From: Adineta ricciae
Lineage: Eukaryota; Rotifera; Eurotatoria; Adinetida; Adinetidae
Length of the DNA: 64,000 nt
Assembly: GCA_905250025.1 (NCBI GenBank)
Contig: CAJNOJ010000107.1
Coordinates: 62,001 to 126,000, forward strand
Direction of reading: 5' to 3'
Shown here: positions 11,661 to 22,076 of the stretch, piece by piece
Layout: the number at the start of each line of letters is the position of its first letter
Position numbering within the stretch: the first letter of the stretch is position 1
The notes under the pieces: model-generated
Databases searched by the model: none
Seen by the model: the letters and a program-made list of their open reading frames with translations, nothing else
Told to the model about the DNA's origin: nothing
Position numbers and translations under genes: made by a program

Positions 11661-12828
11661 ATGTTACATACAGGTATCGAAGCACTTTTCGGTCGAAACC
11701 GTGATGGTCATCGCACGCGACATATATTTCATTTACGCCGTCATCATCACGCTCAACATGAACACAAAGAAGAACAGGATCATCTAGCGAAATTCTTCTT
11801 AACTAAACCCAAATTAGAGAAAACCATTCTCCGCGGTCCGATATTCGCTTTCACGTCTATGCAGGGCTGGCGTTCGACAATGGAAGATTGTCATAAACAT
11901 TTAATACCATTAGATAATCATTCCTGGAAACTATGGTCCTATTTCGCCATATTCGACGGTCATAACGGTAGGAAGATTGCACATTTGAAAGTGACAAATC
12001 GTTTTCTCTTGTTTGAAAGGCATTGACGCAGCAAAAAATGCATCCGAACAACTTGGTATTCACTTAATAAATGCATTAAATCATATGCTTGAAAAACAAC
12101 ACGATGACACTGTCTATCCTGATATACCGATTCATTCATATGAGCTCGATCTGGAACAATTACATGCTGCGATTAAGAAAACCTATTACGACTTAGATCA
12201 AGATCTACGGAAAGTTGTGAAAGATGAAAGCGGATGTGTTTGTGTAAGGCTTCTTTCCTGGAAAATTTGTACTGAGAAGATATTAGTGTTTTCCTTTAGA
12301 TTACGTGTTTAATTGGTCCAGAGAAGATCTACTTGATCAACATCGGAGATTCGCGCGCGATTATTATTTCCAACGACGGGCTCGTTTTGGCGCATACGGA
12401 AGGTAAGACGATTACGAATGTTTATTTTGATGACGATTAGATTTTGTGTAGACCATAAACCGGATGATCCAGCTGAACGTGAACGCATTCATGAAGCTGG
12501 CGGTAAAATATCGAAATCGACGACCGGTGATGTCTTGCGTGTTGAAAATCAATTAGCTATGACACGTGTGCTAGGAGATTTTGCTATCGATAAACACATT
12601 GTTCCACCAATGGCAGATATTGTCGAATATCCACGAAATCTTCTCGCGTCATTTATTATTCTTGCTTGTGATGGAATTTGGGATGTGATGACGAACGAAG
12701 AAGTGGCACAATTTGTGATACATCGTGCATCAACAAATAAATTAGAAGAGATTACTTCACAATTATTAGACGAATGTATCCGTCGTCGGGGTACTGATAA
12801 TATGAGTGTGTATATTGTTAAACTCTAA
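11661..12828 (+). CDS. PP2C-type (PPM) serine/threonine phosphatase
   Basis: Four exons: 11661-11967, 12020-12243, 12300-12402 and 12452-12828, phase-consistent with short introns. About 336 residues. The PPM metal-binding and catalytic motifs appear in order: GWRSTMEDCH, FDGHNG, IYLINIGDSRAII, DHKPDDPAERERI, RVLGDFAID, LACDGIWDV and GTDNMSVYIV. All the Asp/Gly metal ligands of the family are therefore retained. The N-terminus is His/Arg-rich (residues about 10-40: HLRRHHHAQHEHKEE) and lacks a signal or membrane segment, suggesting a cytosolic/nuclear enzyme. It resembles the PPM1A/PPM1-type animal enzymes but is not assignable to one subfamily. Confidence 0.88.
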
Positions 12829-13160
12829 ATACATTTGAATCGATGCTCGTTGTTTTTCAAGTCATATATCAATAGTATAGACATATCCTGTTGCACTATG
12901 CTACTTCAAATGTCACGCAGAAGGTTTCGAGACTTGTCTTTGTTTTTGAAAAAAAAGAAAGAAGGGAAACATGTTGGCGAGAATCAGAATGATAACATTT
13001 TCTCATATATCTTAATGAGATGTCATCAATCAATAAAAATAGCATCAAGGGGTTAACTTCAACTGAAGCGAACTTTCCTGCAGTCATCATTATTAATAGT
13101 CTTTTTTTAGAACAGAAGTACATATATATATATTTCTATACTCGTTCACACAAACAAAGT
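12829..13160. other. intergenic gap between convergent genes
   Basis: Short AT-rich spacer between the 3' ends of the PP2C gene and ANKMY1, with a small TA run (atatatatat, about 13122-13131). No genes seen. Confidence 0.45.
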
Positions 13161-16100
13161 TCAACTGAAGCTGTAGTTTTCTGGACCATCGTATGTATAG
13201 TTCCAAGAGAGATCGACACCATCCAGATATGTCGGTAATCGTCCTAGTTGTTTCAGACGTCTTTGACGAATTAGTTTCGCTGGTGAAAGCATGGAAAATT
13301 GATTACTACTTGATAGGAACTGTGAAGTTTTCATGGAGGAATTCTTCTTCGAGAAAGCACCACTCGATTCAGCTAAATCCTAAAGAAATGCAAGTGTTGT
13401 AGGTATTAGTCATGATGTAGTCGACAAAAAAAGCATAGGAAGAATAGAGCACAAAACAACCTTAGAACGATTAGCGTGTTTTAATGACAAACGTGTTGTT
13501 TGACGAGTTTTCAGTGACTAGGTGAGTAATAACTAACAAATATTATAAACAGTCCAATCGCATACCTTGTCATCGATTGTAACTTTAGTAGAATTACCTA
13601 GAAACGAACGATTTGGTTAGAAATGGCTGGAAAACGACGGATTCCTACGTGATTGTTGAAGTAATTTACATTCTTCTTCGTGAAATGCATCCCATCCTGT
13701 TGTTCGACAAGCTTTCGAACAAAAATTAACCATTTCACATTGTTTACACGGTGTTAAACGAACGCCGGTACTTCGACCGCATGTGGCACAAAAATGAAAT
13801 TCGGTATTTCCTCTGAAACTTGAATTAAAGAAACCAATTGGAAAGTTTTTCGATTTACTTCGAATTGGGGTTTTTAGTCTTCTCAGTAAATGAGGTACGA
13901 AGAGTGACACTTCGACGTGGTGAAGATGAATGTCGAGCAGTCGTTTGACTTAGATCTTCTGCGAAATATTCCAAATGAGAATGTCAATAAAGGAAAAGAC
14001 ATACCAACGGATGGCGAAGTCAAGAGATTTTCGTTCTTAGCGACTTCCTCACGAAATCGTTTGGCAAGATGAGCAAGTAATTCCTTGCGTTCTTTATAAA
14101 TAACTCGTTCTTCAGGTGATAAAATATGGTATGGCGTTTGCGCGATTCGTGTGTCCTATAGTTGAGAAAAATTGTGACATGAAACGAAGAAGAATCAAGA
14201 AATCGTTCTACCGCAAAGAATGAATAATAAGCATAGTCAACAGTTGAACCTGTTAGATGCTTTTGACTAAAATGAACTGGATAGAGAACGCGAGGACTTT
14301 TAGCAATGATTCGTTCGATCTAAATGCGATTCATAGGTATAGAAATCATCTGATTACAGCTCCACTATGTTAACATAATTACTAATTCTATTCTTTTATC
14401 ATAATTCCAACGAGATCCGTAGACTGTTGAAACAACTGTACACAAAGCATTTCCATTTCCTTCACCGAGTGAAATCGCCGGATCTATTGTTTCATGATTG
14501 AGGAGCATATCAACAACGGACTCATTGGCCATTGAGATGGCAAGAGAAAGTGGAGTTTGACCGTTGCAGACAATATTTGGATTTGCTTTATGTTTGAGAA
14601 GTAAACGGACAAGAGATGATGTCTCGTCAGTTGCTTCTCGTGCACAGGCAATATGTAATGGTGTACGCCCGTGACCTTGTGTTTCAGTCTAGAATTATTT
14701 GACAGAAGTTTGTTCTATCAATCAAGAAAGCTAATTTACTCGGTTACTGATATTACAAACTAATGGGTCAGCAAGTGAAAGATATTCTTGATTAACCGGA
14801 GACGTTTCAACATTTGTTTGTGCACCATGTTCTAACAGGAGTCGAACCATGCCGAACGCTGTTGGTTCTAAACTACCACAAGCAATATGTAATGGTGTAA
14901 GACTTGCATGACGAGCTGAATTTAATCGACAATTCACTTGTGCTTTCTTCTTCAATAGTAACTCAACCATTTCGAGATCACCTGCGCGTATTGCCAGTGC
15001 CAATACGGGCAGAGGCCAATCGCTCATTGAAGGATCTGCACCACGGCGAAGAAGGAGCCTACAATGAATAAAATACAATAGTAGTATGATTACGGATTTA
15101 ACATACTTGATCGTTGTCAGAACAGTCTCTCGAAATTGTTCATGTCTCATGCGCTCACGAAGATCATCTGTCAACTCGTATCCATAGTTTTTTGCATCTT
15201 CTGTCGTATTTGTTTCTGCTGGAGTTTCTAATTCCTTCTTTTCTGCTGCAGTAACTCCACCTGATGATTTTCGTGATGCCACCTTCTCCTTCGAACTTGA
15301 TTGTCTCGATTCAATAGTAGGACTTGGAACGACTAAATCAGCATGCTCAAAAGCTCTGTTGATTGTTTCATACGGATTATTTCCGTAATAGAATAGAAAA
15401 ACAATTGACAAGGGCGTTAATCCGTCGTCTGTGAACTGATTCACATTAGCACCGAAATCCAAAAGGACGTTGATAGCGTCCAAATGAAGATTATAAGTAG
15501 CAAAATGAAGAGCAGTCAAGCCTCGAGAATCACACACATCTACATAAGTTTGGGTGTGCATGAGCAGATGACGAATTTGTTTGGTTTCACCATGAAATGC
15601 TAATTCGAATAGGAGTAACGAGGAATTTTCCAATGGACCAGGTTCAGGAAAAGTCGAACGTGCATCTATATAAACAGGAGAATATAGCATTTAGTACATC
15701 TTTATCACTTACTTGATAAAATTTCATCGATAGGAAATCTCGCTTGTTTCTTCAAAGGTAAAAATCGATTGGTATGATAAAATATCTGATGTTGTTCATC
15801 GGTTTGATTTGGTATCGGAACATGTGCAGTTCTCTCGTTGAAAATCATATCTTTCGAGACATCTTCATCATTAAAATCCGCTATTGAAGCTTCTAACTGA
15901 GCTCGTTTTTCACATAAAACTTTTTGTACTCGGTCCGCATGTTCAATTAAATATCGTGTGAAAGTTGATGAGCTTTGATCTTCGTGATTTTCACACAGCA
16001 GTGAGGCTGGCTTTTTGTTCAGAATAAAATCAAAATCCGGTACCGAGGAAAGCAATTGATAAGGTGAATACCATGCTGGTAAAATTTGAGACGATTCACC

Positions 16101-16693
16101 TCGAGGTTTGACATCCGTAATACGTATATCCAGCTGAAGCGTGGGATGAGGATAAAGGAGACGAATGAGATCATCACTTAACCAGAAGCCAACATCAACG
16201 TGTTGAGATTTTCGATAGGTTAGCATTCCAGGACCAAACCGTTCGTCATTTCGATATAAACCCTAAATGAACACATAGGGAATCCCTCTACTTTTTGACT
16301 CTCGAGATAGACTTACTTTGAATTCAAAGGTTTCCGGTTGTTGATACGTTCCAAAACCATGTCGTTTATCGGCATGAAAGGCTCCACTGTATGTCTGATC
16401 ATCTGACCAGGACAATACTCCTGACCCATGTTTCTTCTCTGCATACATATCACCCACATATTTCTTTAGACAACACAGTTACAATAAGGAACAAAATTCA
16501 GCGAACTTACGCATTCTTGTCTTATCGTCGTACTTGATGCGCTAGGTTCAGTTTGCTTGATCGATGGTGATTCTTGAGGAACATGAGGTGACGTCTTTGG
16601 TAATTCATTATTATTTAAATTGACAGTCTTCACTGGATTTTCGGATGAGTCTTGAGTTTGACTACTGATTGATTTTCTCGTCGGCCGAGACAT
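13161..16693 (-). CDS. ANKMY1: ANKMY1-like MORN, ankyrin-repeat and MYND zinc-finger protein
   Basis: Multi-exon reverse-strand gene. Exon 1, 16511-16693, starts MSRPTRKSISSQ. The next exons carry MORN repeats (HGSGVLSWSDDQTYSGAF, HGFGTYQQPETFEFKGLY). Ankyrin repeats follow in two blocks (GLTALHFATYNLHLDAINVL; LTPLHIACGSLEP; GRTPLHIACAREA; NGQTPLSLAISMANESVV). A C-terminal MYND finger spans CATCGRSTGVRLTPCKQC to FCSKAC. Domain order matches human ANKMY1, which is found mainly in ciliated cells and testis. The frame containing the MYND finger would stop at 13617. However, a 51-bp GT..AG intron (13598-13648) skips that stop and leads in phase through a 32-nt exon (13566-13597) to a 73-codon exon (13161-13379) ending ENYSFS. 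The longer form is preferred. Function is not established; an axoneme or signalling adaptor role is only inferred. Confidence 0.85.
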
Positions 16694-17120
16694 GTTTCTT
16701 CAACTAAAATGCAACGCGAAAAGATTACTAAACAAAAACAAACAGAAAGAGAAAAATGTCTCAAGTTTTATTGATAATCAAATACTTCAGATAAGTGAGT
16801 ATTTCTCGAAAAAAATATAGTAGCCATTTGCAGCTTGTGATACCTAGGTAATCAAATCTCTGCTTTCGTTTGCTGCAGAGAATGAAACAATAGATGCCGC
16901 GAAGTTTTCGATTTCATTCAAATATGCTAATAGAGTTTCATTTTTCTCATATATCAGAATGAAACAATGTTGTTGTTATTCTCTGGAAGAGCTGGCATGT
17001 TAAACAAGTGTCACTATAAGTTAAATCAAGAAGACACTCCTCTCAAATATTCCGCCAAATTTATTTTTATAAAATATGAAGAAATGAAAATGTCTGTTTT
17101 AATTATCTCAAAGATGATCT
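16694..17120. other. intergenic gap
   Basis: AT-rich region upstream of ANKMY1 and downstream of the next reverse-strand gene. No coding exon recognised; the ANKMY1 promoter is expected here. Confidence 0.4.
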
Positions 17121-17683
17121 TTAAGATCGGCCAACTAATTTTGTATTGATCACCGCTGTTGATATGTCGACTTGAGCGACAGGCATGTCTTCTTTCTTAA
17201 TTCGTATAACTTCCGAACCAAATGATCCGAATACTTCTAGACATTTTGGTTTCGGACAGAAGACTCGGCGTACGGCGTAGCAAGGCCAAGCGCAGATTAG
17301 TGTGATCCATAGAAGAAAGAAAAACGTCGGCTGTTCACCCCGACATTCTCGCATTTGATCAATATCGTGCAAGAAGATCGCTGAATCCGTATGAGAAGGT
17401 TCCGAACATCCTGCACAGCACACGTATTCTTGATATCTCGTCAGGAGTCGGATATCGGTTAGAACGGTATAATAACCGTTGCTACAACAACATACATTAT
17501 CTTTATAATCCCATTCGCGATAGACTTTTTCACTCGGTAACAAGCCAAAACTGTTGCTGATCGGACGGCCGAAAGCTGATGCTGGTTGTTGAGTATGAAC
17601 ACGAGTAGGTGCAATCGTCCTAAGTATTCAGTGAGGCAAAAGTCGTGATTCTTTTCTTTATGTTCACTTACATGTTTTTTGTT
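17121..17683 (-). CDS. Cys-rich hypothetical protein with one hydrophobic segment; start codon split by an intron
   Basis: Two exons on the reverse strand. Exon 2, 17121-17619, holds nearly all the coding sequence. Its frame is open up to an acceptor, where the first base G completes a codon whose AT lies at 17682-17683 just before GTAAGT. The initiator ATG is thus split across a 62-bp intron, and an in-frame TAG lies a little upstream of it. The protein is about 166 residues: MTIAPTRVHTQQP, a clustered-Cys region (DNVCCCSNGYYTVLTD, YVCCAGCSEPS), a hydrophobic stretch of about 20 residues (TFFFLLWITLICAWPCYAV) and a soluble tail. No family recognised. The pattern DIRLLTRYQ..DIDQM vaguely recalls PH-like membrane-associated domains, but this is weak. 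Confidence 0.55.
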
Positions 17684-17962
17684 CGTGCGAAAGATTTAAT
17701 ACACTAGCAGGTTGTGTTTGACAAGGAAAATAATAAAGAGAAAATGAACATGGAATCGAATTGGAGAATGAATGGCTTCATTTTTTTTGTGATTCGCTTT
17801 CGTGGCATGATTCAAAAAAGAATGGGTGTAATGTTAAACTCACACAAGTGCAGTTGAAATTAGTTTTTTTTGCCTGAGGCTGATGCTTTATCTTGAATAT
17901 GCAAATTTAGAACAAAGAAATACTACAAATCGAAAGATGTTTGCTGCAAGTCATGCGTATGA

Positions 17963-19454
17963 CTAATGACAGTTCTGACAATTCGGTACACAAAGTTTAC
18001 CGTTGTCTACTCGACATCGGCATCCCCCGGAAGTATCACCACGCCCTTTAGGACCCCAACGAGGACCTTGTGTTGGCCACTAAATCAAAACAAAACTAAC
18101 TAAAAATCTTGTTCTACACAATAGAACAACACTACGAACACAAATCTCCATTTTGCATTGACTGCACTGAATCCAGTCACAACCAGACATCTTCTGGATG
18201 ATGACACGACAGCCAGGACTAGAAGGAGCCTTCTATCGATTCATAATCATACAGATAAGGTGTGGCTCTTACCAATACATGGCTTCTTTATTTTTAATCA
18301 TGGCCTATATGTTAAATAAACCGATAAATAAGACTATGGACATCATTTTAGTGTTTACTTCGAGATGTGCTGTATCATTACGTAGATTATCCTCGTTTGC
18401 TTGTTGTAATTTCTTCTCTTCTTGATACTCACGACCTACATATTCAATAAAGAAATCAACTATTGTAAAACTCCTATGAAACGCACAGGTTTGTCCTTCG
18501 TGTATCACTGAACACGCTAAACAAATCCAATGCTGACATCCCTGAAAAATCACATATTTGGAATGAGTTGATTAAACTTGAAGAAATACATCACAGAAGA
18601 TGATATTATTATCTTGCTCTGGTTCTATGAACCACCAATGTGTACAATCAGGTGTGATACAATGAAATGTTTTATTTCGACTTTCAGCAAACCGCACGCT
18701 AACGTTATGGAGACGATCGAGTACTTTTTGATCAACTTTCAAATCGTTCACAACCTGAAATACGAGTAAAGTCTTCTCGAAGAAGTTCTTTCAAAAATCC
18801 TTACACCCCGAAGTTCCCTTTCTTCTATCAATTCTGTACAATTGTCATGTGGACATTTGATTGATGGTTCGTCGCTTGTTTCGATCAATCGTAATAGACA
18901 CGATTTGCATAATAGATGGAGACAATTCCGGAATCGAATCCCATCATCTTTAGAAATCGTATCCAAGCAAACTATGCAATCAAATGGCTCATCATTTGTA
19001 TAATAGGGTTTATCTTCTTGCAATGCCATTACATGAATGAATTCTCTGGAATGTGTTTTTGTAGAATTTTGATTAGTATCATTAACAATGAGAAATTCTT
19101 CTAAGCACGTCCGTAAGATTTCTTGAAATTGAGTTCGTGAAGTCGGATTCAACAATATTTGATAAGTATATTCTCGCCCATTGAACACATCAGGTTCTCT
19201 GCTTGATCTTGCAAACGTATATTGATCGCGGCGAATGAGTGGACAGTTGAAAAGTTCCTATGCAGAAAATTTACAATCAACACGTAACAACAAGCGATTC
19301 GTACATTTTTACTATTTTTCAAATCGATCGCTCGTAATGCATAATCGCCAATATCATATTGACGGAGTTCTATAAGACATCGCTCAAAATTGATCACTTT
19401 ATCTTTTACACCGTTTACTTGGATACGACATTCACTATAAACCTCAACACTCAT
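17963..19454 (-). CDS. RBCK1: HOIL-1-like RBR E3 ubiquitin ligase
   Basis: Reverse-strand multi-exon gene starting [19 protein letters not shown]1 spans [20 protein letters not shown] to CPHDNC. The IBR is [13 protein letters not shown] then [13 protein letters not shown] and HEGQTC. A short linker follows, then RING2 [19 protein letters not shown]. The last exon joins KMEIC to [30 protein letters not shown] and NCQNCH at the stop. The RING2 tail is nearly diagnostic for HOIL-1. The Cys of KMEIC corresponds to the catalytic Cys of RBR ligases (human HOIL-1 Cys460), so it is predicted active. HOIL-1 works with HOIP and SHARPIN in the linear ubiquitin assembly complex and can ester-link ubiquitin. 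The N-terminal about 130 residues show no NZF finger and no obvious ubiquitin-like fold, unlike the vertebrate protein. Confidence 0.86.
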
Positions 19455-19812
19455 CTCTTTTTATCTACACAAACATCATGTAAAGTTCGTTTTGTTTTGC
19501 AATTACAATATCAACATACGGTTGATAAGTAGAGGACGCGTCTATGTGTTTGTATCGTTAAAAATACACCAATATGGTTGGCGTGCAATTCTACTACTGG
19601 ATTTCAGACAGAACAGAACAGTTCGGTAAGAATTTATATAAAATGATTGGAATTTATTAATAAACTCACGAAAGAATAAAACAGCACTTGTAAGTTCTTT
19701 CTTATCAAGTAACACTATGAAGAGTATGCTGGAAGCATATTATTCTCTAAGTCATCATCTCCCTATATATTACCATTGTGAAAAAAATTCTCCTTTCAAA
19801 ATACTGTCAACT
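19455..19812. other. intergenic gap between divergent loci
   Basis: No gene. An in-frame ATG at 19717 lies upstream of the MGCGACR start of the next locus, but the extra residues look non-conserved and are probably untranslated. Confidence 0.35.
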
Positions 19813-21361
19813 ATGGGTTGCGGCGCTTGCCGTCCAGCGAAGTTGCCTGTACAACTGTTTCCATCGAAAGCACAAAGTGTAGAAAATTATATTGCTGTAT
19901 GGTACGATGGATTAAATAAAGGTGAAAAAACGAAAGCTTTGGAAAAACAGATACAAAACGTCGTTAAAGTCGTGGAGAAATTTAACGATCCTGTTCAAGG
20001 CCGTGATTTTATTGAGAAAGTAACACTAGAAAAGATCTTCCTCATTGTCTCGAACGATGACAACTCCAAGAACTTTCAAGCAAACGTTCAGCACTTCAAA
20101 CAAATCTATAAGATCTATGTTTTCTGTCTGGAGAAGCAATCAAATGATCCCAATTCGGGTGCATACACATCCATGGAATCTCTGTGTAAAAGCTTAAAAG
20201 AAGATACAAAGCAATGCGATCATGATATGATTGGCTATCAGATTAAAGACCGTACAGCGAACAGTAACCGGCAGAAGGCTTCAGATACGCACACTCAGCT
20301 GCTCTGAGAAATCATCTTATCAACGAACGACGATCAAATGAAAGAATGATATCAATTCTGCCAGGATACGTATAAAAATAGCCACCGCGATATAGAATTC
20401 TTGAAAGATCTGCAGAAGAAATACCGGTCAGATAACGCAGTTCAATGGTACACAAAAGAAGGATTTCTTTACAGCATAGTTAACAAAGCTTTTCGTACAC
20501 ATGAATTTGAACAGCTTTACTACATGCGTGTTTTCATTCGCGACCTTGACAAACAAATTGACAAGTTGAAAATGAACACATCCAGTAAAACGCCACCATT
20601 ATATCGAGGACAACAAAGAATTCGATGACATAAGAAAGAACGATAAAGAGCTGTATACTCTAGAGCAGCACTACAAAAACTCTATCATGGGTTCGAATTC
20701 TTGCTTAAATTTTGCTCGATTGACGTATCTGTTTGGAAAGTGGGAATTGTTGAAACATTTCTACAAAAAATGTCTCGAGATCGAAAAAGATCACGAACAT
20801 CTTGCCATTATCCACAGTGATCTTGCCTTGGTCGAATTACAGCTGGGGCATTACGACGAAGCTTCGACGTATTTCAGGTCAATAGAACCGAAGCAAGTTA
20901 CGAGCATCAAGGAAAATAAACCGACCGCTTTCACATATAATAATACGGGTATTATGCTCCATAGACGAAGATCTTTTAATGTAGCTGTGCAGAGTTTTCA
21001 AAATGCTTTAGCCGCATACGCTGCTGAATCCGGTAACAATAAAGGACTTCTTGGGACAATTTATCATAATATCACAGCTATTCACAATGAGAAGAGTAAT
21101 TATAAAGAAGCACGTGATAATATTGAAAGATGTCTCGGAATCCGAGCGGCAATTTTGCCGAAACTACACCCAACGTTAGCGGTTACCTACAATTGCAAAG
21201 CAATTACTTATTATATCAATGGATCGTGTGACAAAGCCATCGAGTATGCTCAACGGGCAGTTGACATTGACAGGAATGTATTGGCAGAAGATCATCCTCA
21301 AACAATACTTCATACGCGAAATCTGAACTCATTCAAAAACAAAGTAGTGAGCAGCAACTAG
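19813..21361 (+). pseudogene. decayed ADP-ribosyltransferase/TPR gene lacking its ART catalytic region
   Basis: Remains of a bdelloid-type gene coding for an N-terminal module, an ART (NAD-arginine ADP-ribosyltransferase) domain and C-terminal TPRs. The start reads MGCGACRPAK, a likely myristoylation/palmitoylation signal. The frame then meets an in-frame TGA at 20305-20307, continues in the same frame to a second TGA at 20347-20349, and runs on through WYTKEGFLYSIVNKAFRTHE to LYRGQ at about 20610, where an ART domain normally begins. There the frame shifts by one and sequence jumps directly to the helical lead-in and TPRs (YKEARDNIERCLGIRAAIL, YAQRAVDIDRNVLAEDHPQT), ending at 21361. The ART core, with its STS and ExE motifs, is absent. 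Nothing suggests introns rescue the breaks. Kinesin-light-chain-like TPRs alone might still be expressed from 20687. Confidence 0.68.
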
Positions 21362-21569
21362 TAACTGTTTTTCTGACCATCGTTTTTTCTCATACATTTT
21401 CTCCTACACGAATATCGGAATTTAAACAAAAAATATGTTTGCCATTTCTATGTATAAGCCATGTAATGCACATACAACACAAATAATGTGAATAGCACGT
21501 GCACAGCTTTTCGAGTTTCCTCTTCAATAGTGCACATATGATCAAGTGTATATTTTTCAGCATAGCACT

Positions 21570-21776
21570 ATGATGGAACGGTTAGTTTTGATGCTATTAT
21601 TCCTATCAATGAATTTCTATGGCGAACTTCAAGGATATCGATATGTGTGTTGGCAACTGCCGTGTTGGATACGTTGCAAATCAGTTGTTCACGTTTGTTC
21701 GACTCTGCCATGCTGGAATCGTTGTGGATCAAGTCCAAGAGTATGCTGGCGACTGCCGTGTCGGTTTTCGAGTTGA
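21570..21776 (+). CDS. secreted Cys-rich peptide with three tandem 16-residue repeats
   Basis: A 68-residue frame starting MMERLVLMLLFLSMNFYG, a typical signal peptide, followed by three repeats with exact 16-codon spacing: VCWQLPCWIRC, VCSTLPCWNRC and VCWRLPCRFSS. Each unit carries Cys-x-x-Leu-Pro-Cys; the first two add a third Cys, giving eight Cys in the mature peptide. A TTTTTCAG ending at 21560 just upstream may end a 5' intron. The rest of the frame outside the repeat is short, so the product is essentially signal plus repeats. No family recognised. The pattern fits a small disulfide-rich secreted effector, structural or antimicrobial peptide, but no activity can be claimed. Confidence 0.55.
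   Translation: MMERLVLMLLFLSMNFYGELQGYRYVCWQLPCWIRCKSVVHVCSTLPCWNRCGSSPRVCWRLPCRFSS
21645..21776 (+). repeat. 48-bp tandem repeat, about 2.75 units, in coding sequence
   Basis: Units begin at 21645, 21693 and 21741, each opening with a Val-Cys codon pair and containing a conserved core (ctgccgtg or ctgccatg). The period is 48 bp, exactly 16 codons, so gain or loss of units keeps the frame. Confidence 0.7.
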
Positions 21777-22076
21777 GTTACTCGATAGATCATTATACGC
21801 AGAAAAAACTCTATAGACGTTTTTTTGTTATACATACTTGTTAGACGCTTCTATATAGTCAATAAAAGCCCAGTCGGCGACACGGTTTGGATGATGTACG
21901 GCAATCACGCAAATAAAGTATCTATATTTTCCCTAATCACTTATCGATAGTGTATCATGATGACAAAAGTATACGTCATCATTGATTTTGTCAAGGATTA
22001 GATTTTGTGCCATATCACCGTGTGAGAAGAACGAATATAAAAGCCATGTGCGATAAATGCGAGCGCACTGAAAAAG
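21777..22076. other. intergenic spacer with promoter of the next gene
   Basis: AT-rich spacer with no coding sequence, holding the TATA-like element annotated at 22035-22042. Confidence 0.4.
22035..22042 (+). promoter_or_regulatory. TATA-box-like element
   Basis: The sequence tataaaag lies 35 bp before the ATG at 22077, and a plausible start site (gcactg) lies about 25-30 bp downstream. It implies a very short 5' leader. Prediction by pattern only. Confidence 0.4.
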
